Part shown: positions 52,701 through 60,765 of the stretch, in pieces | Layout of the letters: every line of letters begins with the position of its first letter | How positions within the stretch are numbered: the stretch's first letter is position 1 | Source of the DNA: Cinnamomum chago | Lineage: Eukaryota > Streptophyta > Magnoliopsida > Laurales > Lauraceae | Reading direction: 5' to 3' | Length of the DNA: 64,000 nucleotides | NCBI GenBank assembly: GCA_038049695.1 | Contig: CP142456.1 | Coordinates: 15,404,501-15,468,500 of the forward strand | Position numbers and translations under genes: made by a program | The notes under the pieces: model-generated | What the model was told of the DNA's origin: nothing | Database searches by the model: none | Seen by the model: the letters and a program-made list of their open reading frames with translations, nothing else

Positions 52701-55265
52701 TGGCTTGGGCTTCAAAATGGATCGGATCTGCAGGAGTTGAATTTAATTCTAGCCAAATTTACGAAGGACCACCAAACTTTGTGGTGCTGTAATACACCAA
52801 CTTCTGAGAAAAGACAACTTATAGAAAGTACGCTTTTGTAAAAGGACGACCTCTTTACCACTTCTCTCTTTGCCTTCCTTTCTCCAGATCGCCATGTCTC
52901 CTTTTTTTTTTTTTTTTCTCCTACACTTCTCAGAACTAGAGATCTGGCTCTTCACACCCTATGATGGCCCACCGCTTGATCAGCTCCCAAGATCGAGAGC
53001 TCTCTTCTGTACTCTATTCCTTCTTCCCCTTCTCTTCTTCTACTTCAATCTTCTTTTTTTTCTGTTTTTCTGTACTAGATGGGATTTTGAAGGTGACGGC
53101 TGGGTTGGCTTTGGTGCAATGGTGACTTCGGAAGTGCTTTTTTTTCCGATGTGATGCAACGACAGGAGATGGGGTTCGGCTGTCTGCAGAAAGTGGAGTC
53201 GGATGGGGCGTGTCAGAGAGGAATAAATGGAGATGGACAATGGATATGCTCCGATCGGTGACCGGAGATGGATCGGAGCGAAGTAGATCTTCGCTCCGAT
53301 ACCAACTGATGCAGGCTCTAGGGTTAAGGCTTGCGTAGATGCAGAAGCACGTGTCAAAAGACACCTCAAATTATCTCTGCAGAGATTTCTAACACTAGGA
53401 ACAACCTCTTCCAGGGAAAATCCCAATTTTATTCAACTCCAAATCTGAGATTAATATCTCTACAATGTAATATAAATAGGCAAAGTAACTTAGGGCCTAA
53501 GAAAATCTAATCTAATAATAGCAACTAAACTAATAAAACTAGGAAACCAAATAAATTAGAATACTAATCCTAATTACAATAAAATTAGGAAGCTACTAAA
53601 ATATGCAGGGTGGGACCATTGGTGGAGTGGTAGCCTACTCTGCATCACTTTCCCCTTCTGGGACGGTTTTTTTTTTTTTCCTTTTTTTCCGAGAGGAAGA
53701 AGAGGTTGTGTATTGTATCGGCTGATATTTCGGTCGTGACCGATATTTTCAATATATCAGCCGAGATCGACCGAAGTTATGGCGACCTTTCACAAATCCG
53801 GGACCTTTTTTTTTTTTTTTTTTGAAATGGCAGATCCGGGACCATTACCGACACACATCAATATATCGTCCCGGTCATGGCCGATACGAACCGGTATTGG
53901 CCGATATTTTAAACCATGAATACGGATACTCAACTTCCCATCTCTCTCTTGCCTTTGGTTTTTATAAAGATAGGTTATTTGTTGTGAACTGGCTTTAATG
54001 AATGTTTTTTCATTTTTTCCTTTTGCTTGAGTTTAATAAAGTGCTTTGTGGCGCTTGTTAACAATTACTATGAGCTTAATGAGTCCTTTAACACCTTTTT
54101 TTCCTTCTTGATGTGGTTGATATGAGTCTTTGATTCTTGCTAGAATGGAGTTCTCTACCGCTCTTTAGACAGTACGATAATTAGATATATGAGTTCATTT
54201 CAAACCTAATGAACTCATATTATCAATTCTTGATAGGCTCCTTCTTGAACTAATCATAAATAAGTTCCTCAAAAGAAAGTCAAAGAGCCTGACCTTCCAC
54301 CTCCTACCTTTAAAAAAAAAAAATGATAAACGTGATCAAGTGAAACATGTCTTTAAAAAAATCATATAGTATTTAACTCCGCGGATCTTCCAGTAGATCC
54401 TAGGTTACCAACCATGACCCGATCCTAAGAGCATATCTACAAAAGGGTCCCTGTCAACCTCATAACCATAGTTTTCCGCAAAAGAAATTTGAAAAAATAT
54501 TACGGCAATTCAATCCAACTTGGTTTAATGAACATGGTAGCTGATTTGAGTATAGCATGGCAAAAGATGATACATTTCACTCACATTGTTATCGTTTTAA
54601 ACAAGAAAATGGACAGCATTGCAAAGGACATTTTATATCCATCAGTCACTCATAACATTGACACTCAAGAGGGTGTTTCTGCTATGCATGTCATAAAGAA
54701 TCATCTTTCTAATTGAATGGGAGATGAATGGATGAATGATTGTTTGATTACATATATCGAGAGACATTTTTACAACATTGATAATGATATAATCATGCAA
54801 CGCTTCTAGAACATAAAAATTCGTCGAGGACAATTGTAAAAACTCCTCTTTTACGTAATTTAGTGGCTAATTGATGGACACATGTTTATGTTTATACAAC
54901 TTATTATATTTTATACATATTTTGTTTAATGAACAACACCCCGCCCCCCCCCCCCCCCTTTTATATCCATCAGTCACTCATAACATTGACACTCAAGAGG
55001 GTGTTTCTGCTATGCATGTCATAAAGAATCATCTTTCTAATTGAATGGGAGATGAATGGATGAATGATTGTTTGATTACATATATCGAGAGACATTTTTA
55101 CAACATTGATAATGATATAATCATGCAACGCTTCTAGAACATAAAAATTCGTCGAGGACAATTGTAAAAACTCCTCTTTTACGTAATTTAGTGGCTAATT
55201 GATGGACACATGTTTATGTTTATACAACTTATTATATTTTATACATATTTTGTTTAATGAACAAC

Positions 55266-55301
<36 letters not shown>

Positions 55302-55401
55302 CGCGAACTCCTCTTTTACGTAATTTAGTGGCTAATTGATGGACACATGTTTATGTTTATACAACTTATTATATTTTATACATATTTTGTTTAATGGACC
55401 C

Positions 55402-55432
<31 letters not shown>

Positions 55433-56137
55433 AAAAAGAAAAAAAGTTCTTTTCCATCCCATGAAAAGTTTCTAGCTCTGCCATTGTCCGCAAGTAATGC
55501 TCATTTACTACAAAATGCACTTGGAATAGAAGATCCATGGCAAGTTCATAGTGCATTTTGTAGTAGAAATTGGGAACAAATTAGGTGAATAGTTGTCAAC
55601 CACAATCACTAGCACTGATTCACGAGAAAAAGCATTGCAAATGGATGCATATCCAAATGTGAACCCCCAGTTGCAATATTAAATAAATCCAAGGAACACA
55701 TGAAGGACTCCAAACTAAATATGAATAATACCAAAATCAAACCAACAAGGAGAACCTCACCTTTCCTCTAAGTGTAACCATGATGCCGACAGTTTGCCCC
55801 TCCCTAAGCTTGAAACTGGCAATGGCTTGTCTTGCCTTCGTCTTCACAGGCCTCTGACCACTAATAAGTGACATATTCTTGATTGCTGCTTCTAAACCCT
55901 TGGAATTCTGTGAAGCATCTCCCATCCCACAATTCAACACAATCTTCTCAACCTGCGGAACCTATCCAAAAACCCAAAAGCAACCCAATAAACATCTCAA
56001 TTCAAAAGCAGAAAATGAAGATTGAACAACCATAAGTATGCATTCGGATTTCAAAGAAATGGAGGCAGAAATGGCACAATAACAGATTTTTCATTATGCA
56101 GTTTTTGTTTCTCATGTGGGTGGGCATATTCACCAAG

Positions 56138-56169
<32 letters not shown>

Positions 56170-56898
56170 CATGATCCATTATATTATAACTTTCAAATAG
56201 TAAGGTTATAAGTGAGCTGATCTAAGTCAAGTTTAACGCAGCTTACCCTTGGCTTAAAATTAAACATTACAATGGAACTTAAGCAGAACTGAGCTTAGCT
56301 GAACTTGAACTCGATCTTGGCTTGAATATGGACAAGTAAACTTCAGCTTTACAGCATTCAAATCAAATGCATACCAATCTTGAGCTCAAGTCAAACCTTA
56401 CTCAAGCTTTTATATCATATTTAAATACATGATATTCAACAGATGAGTGAGATATGAAAAGTTTGGGATTCAGAAGGGTGACCCACATATGTCAATCAAG
56501 CAGTTAGCAATGTCAGTACAGAACTACGATTTGAAGTGATACAGAAGACTACCATACCATTCAATCACGAGTACCCATTTCATCCCAAAGGAGGAAAAAC
56601 AAAAACCCTAATTCTAGAATGGGAATAAGAAGAATACCTGATGAATGTTGGTGTAGGAGAACTCTTCCATGAGAAGAGGAATGATCTTCTCCACATACAC
56701 CGATTTCATACGATTCACCTTCTCTGATTCCGATTTCTCCACCAAAACCGGTCCCGTTGATGCCTTCACTTGCAATCCGGTGACGCTTTTAGGAGTCCTG
56801 TGCTCTGCGATTCGTGTCGGTATCGGCGCCATTAAGCGGCTCCGAAACGAGAGAGAGGAGATTGAAGAAGTAGAAGGAAGGAAAGTAACGGACGCCAT
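26440..56898 (-). CDS. RPL5: Plastid ribosomal protein L5 (uL5c), gene with a 29-kb intron
   Basis: This is a nuclear-encoded 50S subunit protein that binds 5S rRNA in the plastid ribosome. Exon 1 is 56638-56898, exon 2 is 55761-55961, exon 3 is 26440-26778. Introns are 676 bp and 28,982 bp, both GT-AG and phase 0. The joined frame has 266 codons without a stop. The N-terminus is a Ser/Thr-rich transit peptide ([15 protein letters not shown]). The mature core has the uL5 blocks [22 protein letters not shown]-like [44 protein letters not shown] and [13 protein letters not shown], and the tail is basic (KKKLKKHHF). The start follows a CT-rich leader with repeated TATCTC. Nothing suggests inactivation; the large intron filled with transposons is the odd feature. 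Confidence 0.93.
28026..28415. repeat. 195-bp tandem duplication
   Basis: The block starting AACAAGCAGCAGCATGAAAA at 28028 recurs at 28223 and runs with essentially no mismatch to GATTCACAA at about 28415. The near identity shows a recent event. It lies just upstream of the L1 5' end. The motifs ATGGACCAATC and AGCATTGTGC of this block also recur near 36998-37030, just after the second L1. Confidence 0.85.
28608..30590 (+). pseudogene. LINE ORF1: RRM plus DUF4283-like, broken
   Basis: An RNA recognition motif is visible: RNP2 as VFVSNLP near 28620 and RNP1 as RGFAFVRF near 28730, with a frameshift between them. Further on, at 29280-29400, comes a DUF4283-like region ([22 protein letters not shown] split by frame, then [10 protein letters not shown]). 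The C-terminal part (29517-30590) is Glu/Lys/Gly-rich and spread over several frames. ORF1 proteins of plant L1s bind the element RNA as a chaperone. Stops at 29008, 29070 and elsewhere make it non-coding now. Confidence 0.65.
30786..32988 (+). pseudogene. LINE copy 1 ORF2 remnant (RT and zf-RVT)
   Basis: The RT region is readable from [20 protein letters not shown] (30826 onwards) through [16 protein letters not shown] and KAYDMVDW. The TGA at 31261 replaces the Arg codon (CGA) of the RQGD motif in copy 2. Next, 4 bases are missing just before the GATGAT of the catalytic YADD, which shifts the frame. The C-terminal 327-codon frame (32005-32988) holds the zf-RVT region ([36 protein letters not shown]) and a tryptophan-rich end ([13 protein letters not shown]). 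It cannot make an active RT. Confidence 0.85.
33093..36982 (+). mobile_element. L1 LINE copy 2, 5'-truncated, tandem with copy 1
   Basis: This copy starts immediately after the poly(A) of copy 1 and keeps a short ORF1-ORF2 spacer, complete ORF2 territory and the 3'UTR. It ends with A-rich sequence near 36970-36980 after TTTTAATAAAAGTGACC. Coding sequence is closely similar to copy 1 in the shared 3' half. A LINE inserted at the A-tail of an earlier LINE would give this arrangement. Confidence 0.8.
33207..36843 (+). pseudogene. LINE copy 2 ORF2 (endonuclease, RT, zf-RVT), frameshifted
   Basis: ORF2 opens with ATG at 33207: [13 protein letters not shown] is the AP-endonuclease N-terminus, followed by IVILQESK. 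A stop follows at about 33378. Further EN blocks are [14 protein letters not shown] and [10 protein letters not shown]. The RT runs from [13 protein letters not shown] (34558) across a frame break to a 321-codon frame at 34682-35647. That frame keeps YADD intact ([15 protein letters not shown]) and GLRQGD. zf-RVT follows at 36054-36632 ([18 protein letters not shown]). At least five frame breaks or stops lie along the gene, so it is inactive although the RT core is preserved. Confidence 0.85.
37701..37752. repeat. Compound (TA)n(GA)n microsatellite
   Basis: About 15 TA units run directly into about 11 GA units. Confidence 0.95.
37770..38095. repeat. Degenerate minisatellite, about 45-bp unit
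   Basis: Roughly seven copies of a unit like AGAGTGAAATTTGATTGGGG followed by CCTATTTCCAATT occur in a row, each diverged by several bases. Two related units appear again at 49990-50160 (CCAATTAGAATGATGTTTAT), so the array may belong to a dispersed element. Confidence 0.65.
38479..39079. mobile_element. Fold-back element rich in GGACACG repeats
   Basis: The left end (AAGAAGTACGGACACGG) pairs with the inverse of the right end (CGAACACC...; GTGCTTCTT). Inside each end are multiple GACAC/GTGTC units, for example ACACGGACACGGACATGGAC at the left and GGCGTGTCCGTGTCC at the right. The element can fold on itself in many registers. No coding region and no clear target duplication were seen. Confidence 0.55.
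40441..41816 (+). mobile_element. Solo LTR, 1376 bp, with GTTCA target duplication
   Basis: It begins TGTTAGATAG and ends CTTCCAACA. GTTCA occurs at 40436-40440 and again at 41817-41821. A TATA-like CTTATAAATAATAGG lies near 41580, followed by a pyrimidine-rich leader. There is no second LTR or internal domain, so it is a solo LTR. Length and ends are compatible with copia, but the superfamily is not proven. Strand is inferred from the TATA-like box. Confidence 0.85.
42317..42640 (+). pseudogene. Myb/SANT-like DNA-binding domain fragment
   Basis: After an acceptor-like TTTATAG, an ATG opens a frame that reads through a TGA (probably a former Trp codon) at 42413. It continues into [18 protein letters not shown] and [17 protein letters not shown], and then in another frame [17 protein letters not shown]. 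This order matches plant Myb/SANT-like domains (Myb_DNA-bind_3 type) found in transposon-derived proteins. Three breaks within 320 bp make it a relic. Confidence 0.55.
42847..43696. mobile_element. TIR element, about 850 bp, non-autonomous
   Basis: The left end GTTGTGAAATTCATTTCGG matches the inverse of the right end, CGAATTTCGTAAC. Subterminal sequence at both sides is rich in GATTTTGG/CCAAA and TTCGG motifs. The interior (43140-43440) has short frames with no recognisable domain. I could not define a target duplication. Confidence 0.45.
44155..44700 (-). mobile_element. L1 LINE fragment, same family as copies 1 and 2
   Basis: On the minus strand the frames read [36 protein letters not shown] and [18 protein letters not shown]. 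These match the ORF2 C-terminus of the copies at 28480 and 33093 block by block. Only the last part of zf-RVT survives, with no obvious poly(A). Confidence 0.75.
46042..46524. mobile_element. hAT-type MITE A
   Basis: Termini are TAGGAATGTAAAC and the inverse of GTTTGCATCCCTA, with GGCCC-rich subterminal zones. It is an inverted relative of MITE B, which adjoins it. Its own target duplication is not visible. Confidence 0.65.
46529..47047. mobile_element. hAT-type MITE B, 519 bp, 8-bp TSD
   Basis: CCTATGAG flanks the element at 46521-46528 and 47048-47055. Termini are CAAGGATGTAAACTGGGCC and the inverse of GTTTACAACCCTA. The first four bases of the left duplication are the last four of MITE A, so B inserted exactly at A's edge. 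Confidence 0.85.
47066..49205. mobile_element. Element with about 215-bp terminal inverted repeats
   Basis: The left arm (TAATGTTGAGGA..., with GGCAAAAGAAG, AGAAGTT, GATTGCTTTCTTTTAAAGAAAG, CTTTCATATTC) is repeated inverted at 48986-49205. Long TIRs suggest a Mutator-like non-autonomous element. The interior has an 81-codon frame at 47631 that I cannot place. A target duplication could not be fixed. Confidence 0.6.
48303..48355 (-). mobile_element. Micro-insertion of LINE 3' end (about 55 bp) with about 25-bp TSD
   Basis: The sequence TACATTGATCAGTACATTTT (continuing to about 25 bp) occurs on both sides, at 48277-48302 and 48356-48381. Between them, on the minus strand, is AGTTACCATTTC followed by an A-run, which matches the 3' end of the intron L1 copies (AAGTAACCATTT then poly A). 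It is an extremely 5'-truncated L1 insertion. Confidence 0.8.
50562..50902 (-). repeat. 3' LTR of the gag-protease element
   Basis: 341 bp, identical in length to the partner LTR. The polypurine tract (minus strand CTGGGGGGAA at 50903-50912) abuts its inner end. Confidence 0.92.
50903..51418 (-). pseudogene. Retroviral-type aspartic protease-like region
   Basis: The 172-codon frame contains [13 protein letters not shown], where DGGS takes the place of the usual D(S/T)G active site. [12 protein letters not shown] follows, matching the second conserved block of Ty3/gypsy proteases. It ends beside the polypurine tract, with no RT downstream. The frame is a continuation of gag after frame changes near 51300-51420. 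A DUF-like retropepsin of gypsy (DGG instead of DTG/DSG) is common in plants, so the residue change alone does not prove inactivity. Confidence 0.7.
51420..52490 (-). pseudogene. Gag polyprotein of the LTR element (frameshifted)
   Basis: The start at 52490 ([12 protein letters not shown]) opens a coiled-coil-like region ([19 protein letters not shown]). After a frame change near 52250-52315 the retrotransposon gag domain follows ([35 protein letters not shown]-like [11 protein letters not shown]). The CCHC knuckle [14 protein letters not shown] lies at about 51595-51635. Acidic sequence ([16 protein letters not shown]) follows in another frame and leads to the protease. Gag forms the particle that packages element RNA. 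At least two frame changes exclude a continuous product. Confidence 0.85.
53293..53304 (-). promoter_or_regulatory. Primer binding site, initiator tRNA-Met type
   Basis: On the minus strand TGGTATCGGAGC lies two bases inside the 5' LTR and differs at one position from the usual plant PBS TGGTATCAGAGC. Confidence 0.85.
53307..53647 (-). repeat. 5' LTR of the gag-protease element
   Basis: 341 bp, TG...CA bounded, followed outside by the CTTTC target repeat. Confidence 0.92.
54478..54830 (+). pseudogene. Fragment of TTF-finger hAT-like transposase
   Basis: The plus-strand frame reads [13 protein letters not shown], stop, [16 protein letters not shown], a TTF-type zinc-finger start. It is followed after a frame jump by [19 protein letters not shown] and FQNMKTRRGQL-like NIKIRRGQL. 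That combination is seen in plant ZMYM1-like/hAT proteins, with the middle of the protein deleted here. Not functional. Confidence 0.55.
54631..55422. repeat. 328-bp tandem repeat punctuated by poly-C tracts
   Basis: The block from TTTTATATCCATCAGTCACT to TTTAATGAACAACA occurs at 54631 and 54959, essentially identical, and a third partial copy starts at about 55306. Each copy ends in a C homopolymer: about 15, 34 and 24 C. The first copy contains the hAT-like C-terminus described at 54478. Confidence 0.9.
55761..55961 (-). CDS. RPL5: RPL5 exon 2
   Basis: 67 codons starting [16 protein letters not shown] after the acceptor GGATAG and ending VTLRGK before GTGAGG. It carries the N-terminal uL5 motif that contacts 5S rRNA. 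Confidence 0.95.
56139..56164. repeat. (TA)n microsatellite in RPL5 intron 1
   Basis: About 13 TA units. Confidence 0.9.
56638..56898 (-). CDS. RPL5: RPL5 exon 1 (transit peptide and N-terminus)
   Basis: 87 codons, from MASVTFLP to [10 protein letters not shown], followed by the donor CAG|GTATTC. An upstream in-frame ATG at 57000 would only add low-complexity Ile/Glu/Arg residues from the CT-rich leader, so the inner start is chosen. Confidence 0.93.
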
Positions 56899-57135
56899 TC
56901 TCAAAGAGAGAAAAGATAAGAGACGAAGTGCTCTTTCTCTCTCTATCTCTATCTCTATCTCAAATGTCATTCGCAGAGTGGGAAGAGGTGCAAATGACAA
57001 TATACCCCTTGCTTCGTTACGATAACTACCAAAGTACCCCTGTAAAAATTTACATGGAACTACGAGTTAATGAGTTGAGGTAACCTTGGTCGGAAATCTC
57101 TCCCAAGCCCCAAGTGATCTCATTTTGATTGGGAC

Positions 57136-57705
57136 TAGGGTTGTAGATCGGATAGTTTCAGATCGGAATCATAGTGGATCAGGACTCAGACCCGTTTCTA
57201 AATAATGGTTCCATTTCAGATCCGATTTAGCATCAAAACCTATTTTGTTGGTTTCAGACCCAATTTCGATAATAAAATTCAAATTCGGTTTCGGAACCGG
57301 GTCCACTTAGAGGACTCAAATTTAATTTCAAAATCGATTATATTTTCTTTTTATTCTTTCAAAATCGATTCTATTTTCTCTTTATTCTTCATTTTTTTTT
57401 TAAAATAAGCACATCATTCAACTTATAATAGTGCATCAAGTCAACAAAATCCAGTATTATACATAAAAATGCACAAAAAGAGCTGATTTTAAAGTACAAA
57501 TTGCAAATCAAAGACTCATTTGTCGGGTCCAAGGGTCAGAACCTATATGGACTCGGAACCGGACCCGTTTATCAATCGAAACCTAAATACGGTTCCGAAC
57601 CCAAACCCGTTTATGAATTAGAACGTAAAATAGGTTTTAGACCCGAATTTTTGCGGGTCAGAACTTCTAGGTAATCGGATAATCAGATACCCGTTTGCAA
57701 CCCTA
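57136..57705. mobile_element. hAT-type MITE, 570 bp
   Basis: Termini TAGGGTTGTAGATCGG and the inverse of CCGTTTGCAACCCTA match. The flanks are ATTGGGAC and ATGGGGAC (7 of 8 identical). The interior has many GGTTCCGAACC/GGACCCG-like motifs and no gene. Confidence 0.8.
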
Positions 57706-58385
57706 ATGGGGACGGATTAAAATAAAAATAGGAGAGATTTGGTGAAGTCATTTCATTTTAATAAGTTATTTGTGCTCCAAACTATTCAATAAGTAAATTT
57801 AATTTAAAATAATTAAAATTTATTTAGAAGTAATTATGAATGAAGTTAGGAATAAATATTTTAGAAATAATAACTGAAATGTAGTTTGAGACTTATATTT
57901 TTTCTTTTGCATTCAATATTTGGACTAATAAATTATATAATATGTAATATTTTTTATTTTCCTTATTATAGTACTTTTCTTGCATAGATGAATTTATTAA
58001 TTTAAATTCATTATTATGAATCATGCAAATAAATATATTTTTTAGATTTTTTTTAATTAATAGATTTATTTTTAAATGTTTTTGAAATTATTTTTGAAAA
58101 ATAGGATTCTCCCGAGTCTCCACATTGATTCTATCCGAGTTATTTTTTGGCATTTGACGAGTCGAGTCAAAGTCAAGAATTTTCTGACATTGATTTTTCA
58201 AGGCCACGGTAGCATGGATATTTATGATGGCTCGTGGGTAAATTAAGGATAGTTGAAAGTTGTAATTAACATTGGAAAATATGAGTGGCGTGTGGTGGTA
58301 AATGATTGATGAAAGAAGGGTATTTTAGGGAGAGAATTGCAACAGATAAGGAATTTTAGGAGCTTGCTATTGACACACAAAATAT
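57706..58385. other. AT-rich spacer; left end of the Mutator-type element may lie here
   Basis: No gene is visible. I could not recognise a terminal inverted repeat because its partner would lie beyond the window end. Confidence 0.4.
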
Positions 58386-58645
58386 AGCCTTTCCCACACA
58401 ATTTCTCTCCACACACATCACAATAATTTAAAAATGGCATTTTTTCTTTCCACACACAGCAAAAATCCCCATTTTAGCCCTCTCTTCATTTCCCTCTTTC
58501 TTCCCACACACACGTTTTTCCTTTTCTCTTCACCAACATCGTCCGATCCCTCTTTCTTCCCACTCTCTCCAATTCTCCGTCGTCATTTCTCTCTCCGGCG
58601 TTACTCCGGCGTTCACAGTCCTCTACACCAGCTCCTCTTTCAAAG

Positions 58646-59003
58646 GTAAATCTCTATCTCCACCATTGTCATTTCATTTTTCTTCACCATTCATTCTTTA
58701 CCATTTTATCCATCTTAGATTACCTTTTTTTTTCATGAAAACTTGTTATGGGGATAGATTCTCATTCAATGTAAGTTTTTACAAACAAATGTGACATTTT
58801 TTCGTGCATTTGGGCTGGTTTGTACACCATCATCGCCACTATTTTTCCACACAGAAAGCACGGTTTATTCGGACTTTAAGGTCCGAACAAATTGACTTTG
58901 TTTGGACTTTCAGGTCCGAACAAATTGACTTTGTTCAGACCTGAACATCCGAACAGTTTGATGCAAACATCATAATCCTACAATGTTTGTATTTTTATTT
59001 CAG
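58646..59003 (+). other. 5'UTR intron of the PMD gene
   Basis: The donor CAAAG|GTAAAT follows a CT- and CACACA-rich leader (58390-58645). The acceptor TTTATTTCAG lies two bases before the ATG. The motif array at 58855-58962 is inside this intron. Confidence 0.6.
58855..58962. repeat. Tandem GGTCCGAACAAA motif array
   Basis: About three units of roughly 35 bp: CGGACTTTAAGGTCCGAACA, TGGACTTTCAGGTCCGAACA, CAGACCTGAACATCCGAACA, each followed by AATTGACTTTGTT or similar. Each unit is itself a short palindrome (GGAC...GTCC). Confidence 0.75.
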
Positions 59004-59005
59004 AT

Positions 59006-60765
59006 ATGGACCAACCGAGCTCTTCTAGGGTGCGACCTACTGCTTCAAACAGAAGGCGTCGCCACCGAGTGGAAGAGGTTGTAGAAGAACATGTTCTTCG
59101 TGAGGAAGACGTTGAAGATCAACCAGAGATGGAAGAGCAACCAGCTCATGGGCCACGAGATAGGTCGTTATTGACCAGCTTTGATACACATATAGCTGGG
59201 TATATTTGGAGGAGAGGTGTGTTTCGTTTGTTTCATATAAAGTTTGATTGATTTATTAAGTTGTGAATTTATTCGATAATGATGTATCAATTGTTGACTG
59301 CAGGATCGATGACCACTGAAGTGTCTAAGCCATGGTCAGAAAGTGTCATTGTGGCAATGGCAATTGAATAGGTCTGATAGGTTCAGGCGATGGATGTCTA
59401 GGTCCAGTTTGGCTCCCTTAGTGATTGCATCATACTGCTCTGTCAATAAGATTATTGTATCGGGTTTTGTGGAAAGGTGGCAACCTGAAACTAACACCTT
59501 TCACATGTCATTTGGTGACATGACCATCACTTTAGATGATGTTGCATCCATCATAGGCATCCCAGTGACGGGGCGGACTGTCTCGTATAATGATAGAATG
59601 ACATATGAGGAAGCTCAAGCACTCCTTGTTGATGCACTAGGAGTAGAACCCATAGAGGCACATGATGAGCTGATCTAGGTGCGGGGCCAATCTGTTAGAT
59701 TGGAGTGGCTACGGGAAAAGTTTGGTGGAATGTCTGACGATGATGGAGAGGAGATGGTTGACTGTGAAGTCAGAGCTTACCTTCTGTACTTACTGGGATG
59801 TATGTTGTTCACAGACAAGAGTGGCACAAGGGTGCCGATCATATTTCTTACACATCTGGTGGATTTGGATAACGTACGTTCATATGCATGGGGTACTGCT
59901 GCACTGGCATACTTATACAGGCGGTTGGGGTTAGCAACCCGGCGTGAAGTTAAACAAATTGCCAGTTACCTGACTCTATTTGAAGCTTGGGTGTACGAGC
60001 ACTTCGAATGTTTGGCTCCAACTCCAAACATTCACTATCAGCCCTCCCACCTCCGGCTCCATCGATGGGTCTCTCGTAGGGAGTCTGCGCCTTTACATGC
60101 ATTACGAAAGAGACTTGATTCCATGAGCACTGACTTGGTAATTACGCAAATTTTCTTACTCATTTTCTATCACATGAAGTTATTATTCTGTATTATGTAT
60201 TTTCATATCTTATATTTGGATTCACTATTTTCAGGTCACTTGGGACCCATATCGTGATGTTAAGCGCTATCACCCTTTCAACGAGGTTGCATACTACTGT
60301 GGATGCATCAAGTGCATGGATGTTGTTGAGCCTTATCATCCGGATAGGGTGCTCAGACAGTTTGGAAGAGTACAAACTATTCCTCCACCGCCATTAGCCC
60401 CCATTCGCGCTACGCGGGGTCCGACTGCCCGTGACTACCATATCGCGTATCAATACATGAATCAAATTTGGGAGGGATGGCCTAATCACCTACTGTTTGC
60501 ATTGAACCGTAGTCAACCAGTAAGGCGTCCTGCAGATTGTGTTCCCGGGTATATGGATTGGTATAAACGAGTCTCGTGGAGGATATTACAAAACCCAAAT
60601 CATCACTCTAATTTTGCGCCCAGACCCGACGAAACACAGTCAAGCAGTACGGTGGACTATGAGCATCGTAATTCGAATGCACTATTCATTCTTGATGAAG
60701 TGATGGAAAGGGGTGAGGACCATTGGGTTGAAGATCCATGGGGACTATATACCCATGTAAATTAG
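59006..60765 (+). pseudogene. Plant mobile domain (PMD) protein, MAIN/PP7-long-form-like
   Basis: PMD proteins (MAIN, MAIL1 and transposon-borne relatives) act in the nucleus in silencing and genome stability. Three exons: 59006-59218, 59304-60137, 60235-60765, all GT-AG, phase 0, about 525 codons. The N-terminus is basic then acidic (NRRRRHRVEEVVEEH). The PMD core is plain: PLKCLSHGQKVSLWQWQL, WQPETNTFHMSFGDMTITLD, DVASIIGIPVTGR, RLEWLREKF and YLLYLLGCMLFTDKSGT. Then come YAWGTAALAYLYR and the C-terminal WDPYRDV, YMDWYKRVSW. TGA at 59310 and TAG at 59676 interrupt exon 2. It lies tail to tail with the transposase, which suggests it belongs to the element. Apart from the stops it is full-length. 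Confidence 0.85.

Larger units (their letters stand above)
50562..53647 (-). mobile_element. LTR retrotransposon with gag and protease only
   Basis: Two 341-bp LTRs (50562-50902 and 53307-53647) begin TGATG and end GCATCA on the plus strand and differ at about 10 positions by eye. The direct repeats CTTTC at 50557-50561 and 53648-53652 are identical. On the minus strand the 5' LTR is followed by a primer site and the 3' LTR is preceded by a polypurine tract. The interior is only 2404 bp: gag, CCHC zinc finger and an aspartic protease-like region. RT, RNase H and integrase are absent, so mobility must have depended on other elements. Confidence 0.92.
49213..53915. mobile_element. Old TIR element with GATATCGG-type ends, host to the LTR element
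   Basis: The left end (CATGCTTTAAAATCGCGGC, then CGATACGATATCGGTATCGG) and the inverse of the right end (CATGGTTTAAAATATCGGCC, then GTATCGGCC) are similar. The flanks AAAACGGA and AATACGGA could be a diverged 8-bp duplication. The LTR retrotransposon at 50562-53647 is nested in it. No transposase was seen. Confidence 0.4.
26779..55760 (-). other. RPL5 intron 2, 28,982 bp
   Basis: The donor is AAAG|GTGAGG at 55760 and the acceptor is ATGCCAG| at 26779. The interior contains no intact host gene. It holds L1 LINEs (28480-36970, 44155-44700, 48303-48355), a solo LTR (40441-41816), a gag-protease LTR element (50562-53647), hAT-type and long-TIR elements, a minisatellite and a poly-C tandem array. 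Stretches inside it not listed separately (26780-28025, 37060-37680, 39080-40435, 44700-46040) show nothing I can identify beyond AT-rich DNA. Confidence 0.88.

Noticed and set aside
26440-56898. RPL5 as a broken gene split by a rearrangement
   Set aside because: All three exons are collinear on the same strand, with intact splice sites and continuous frame, so a long intron is the simpler explanation.
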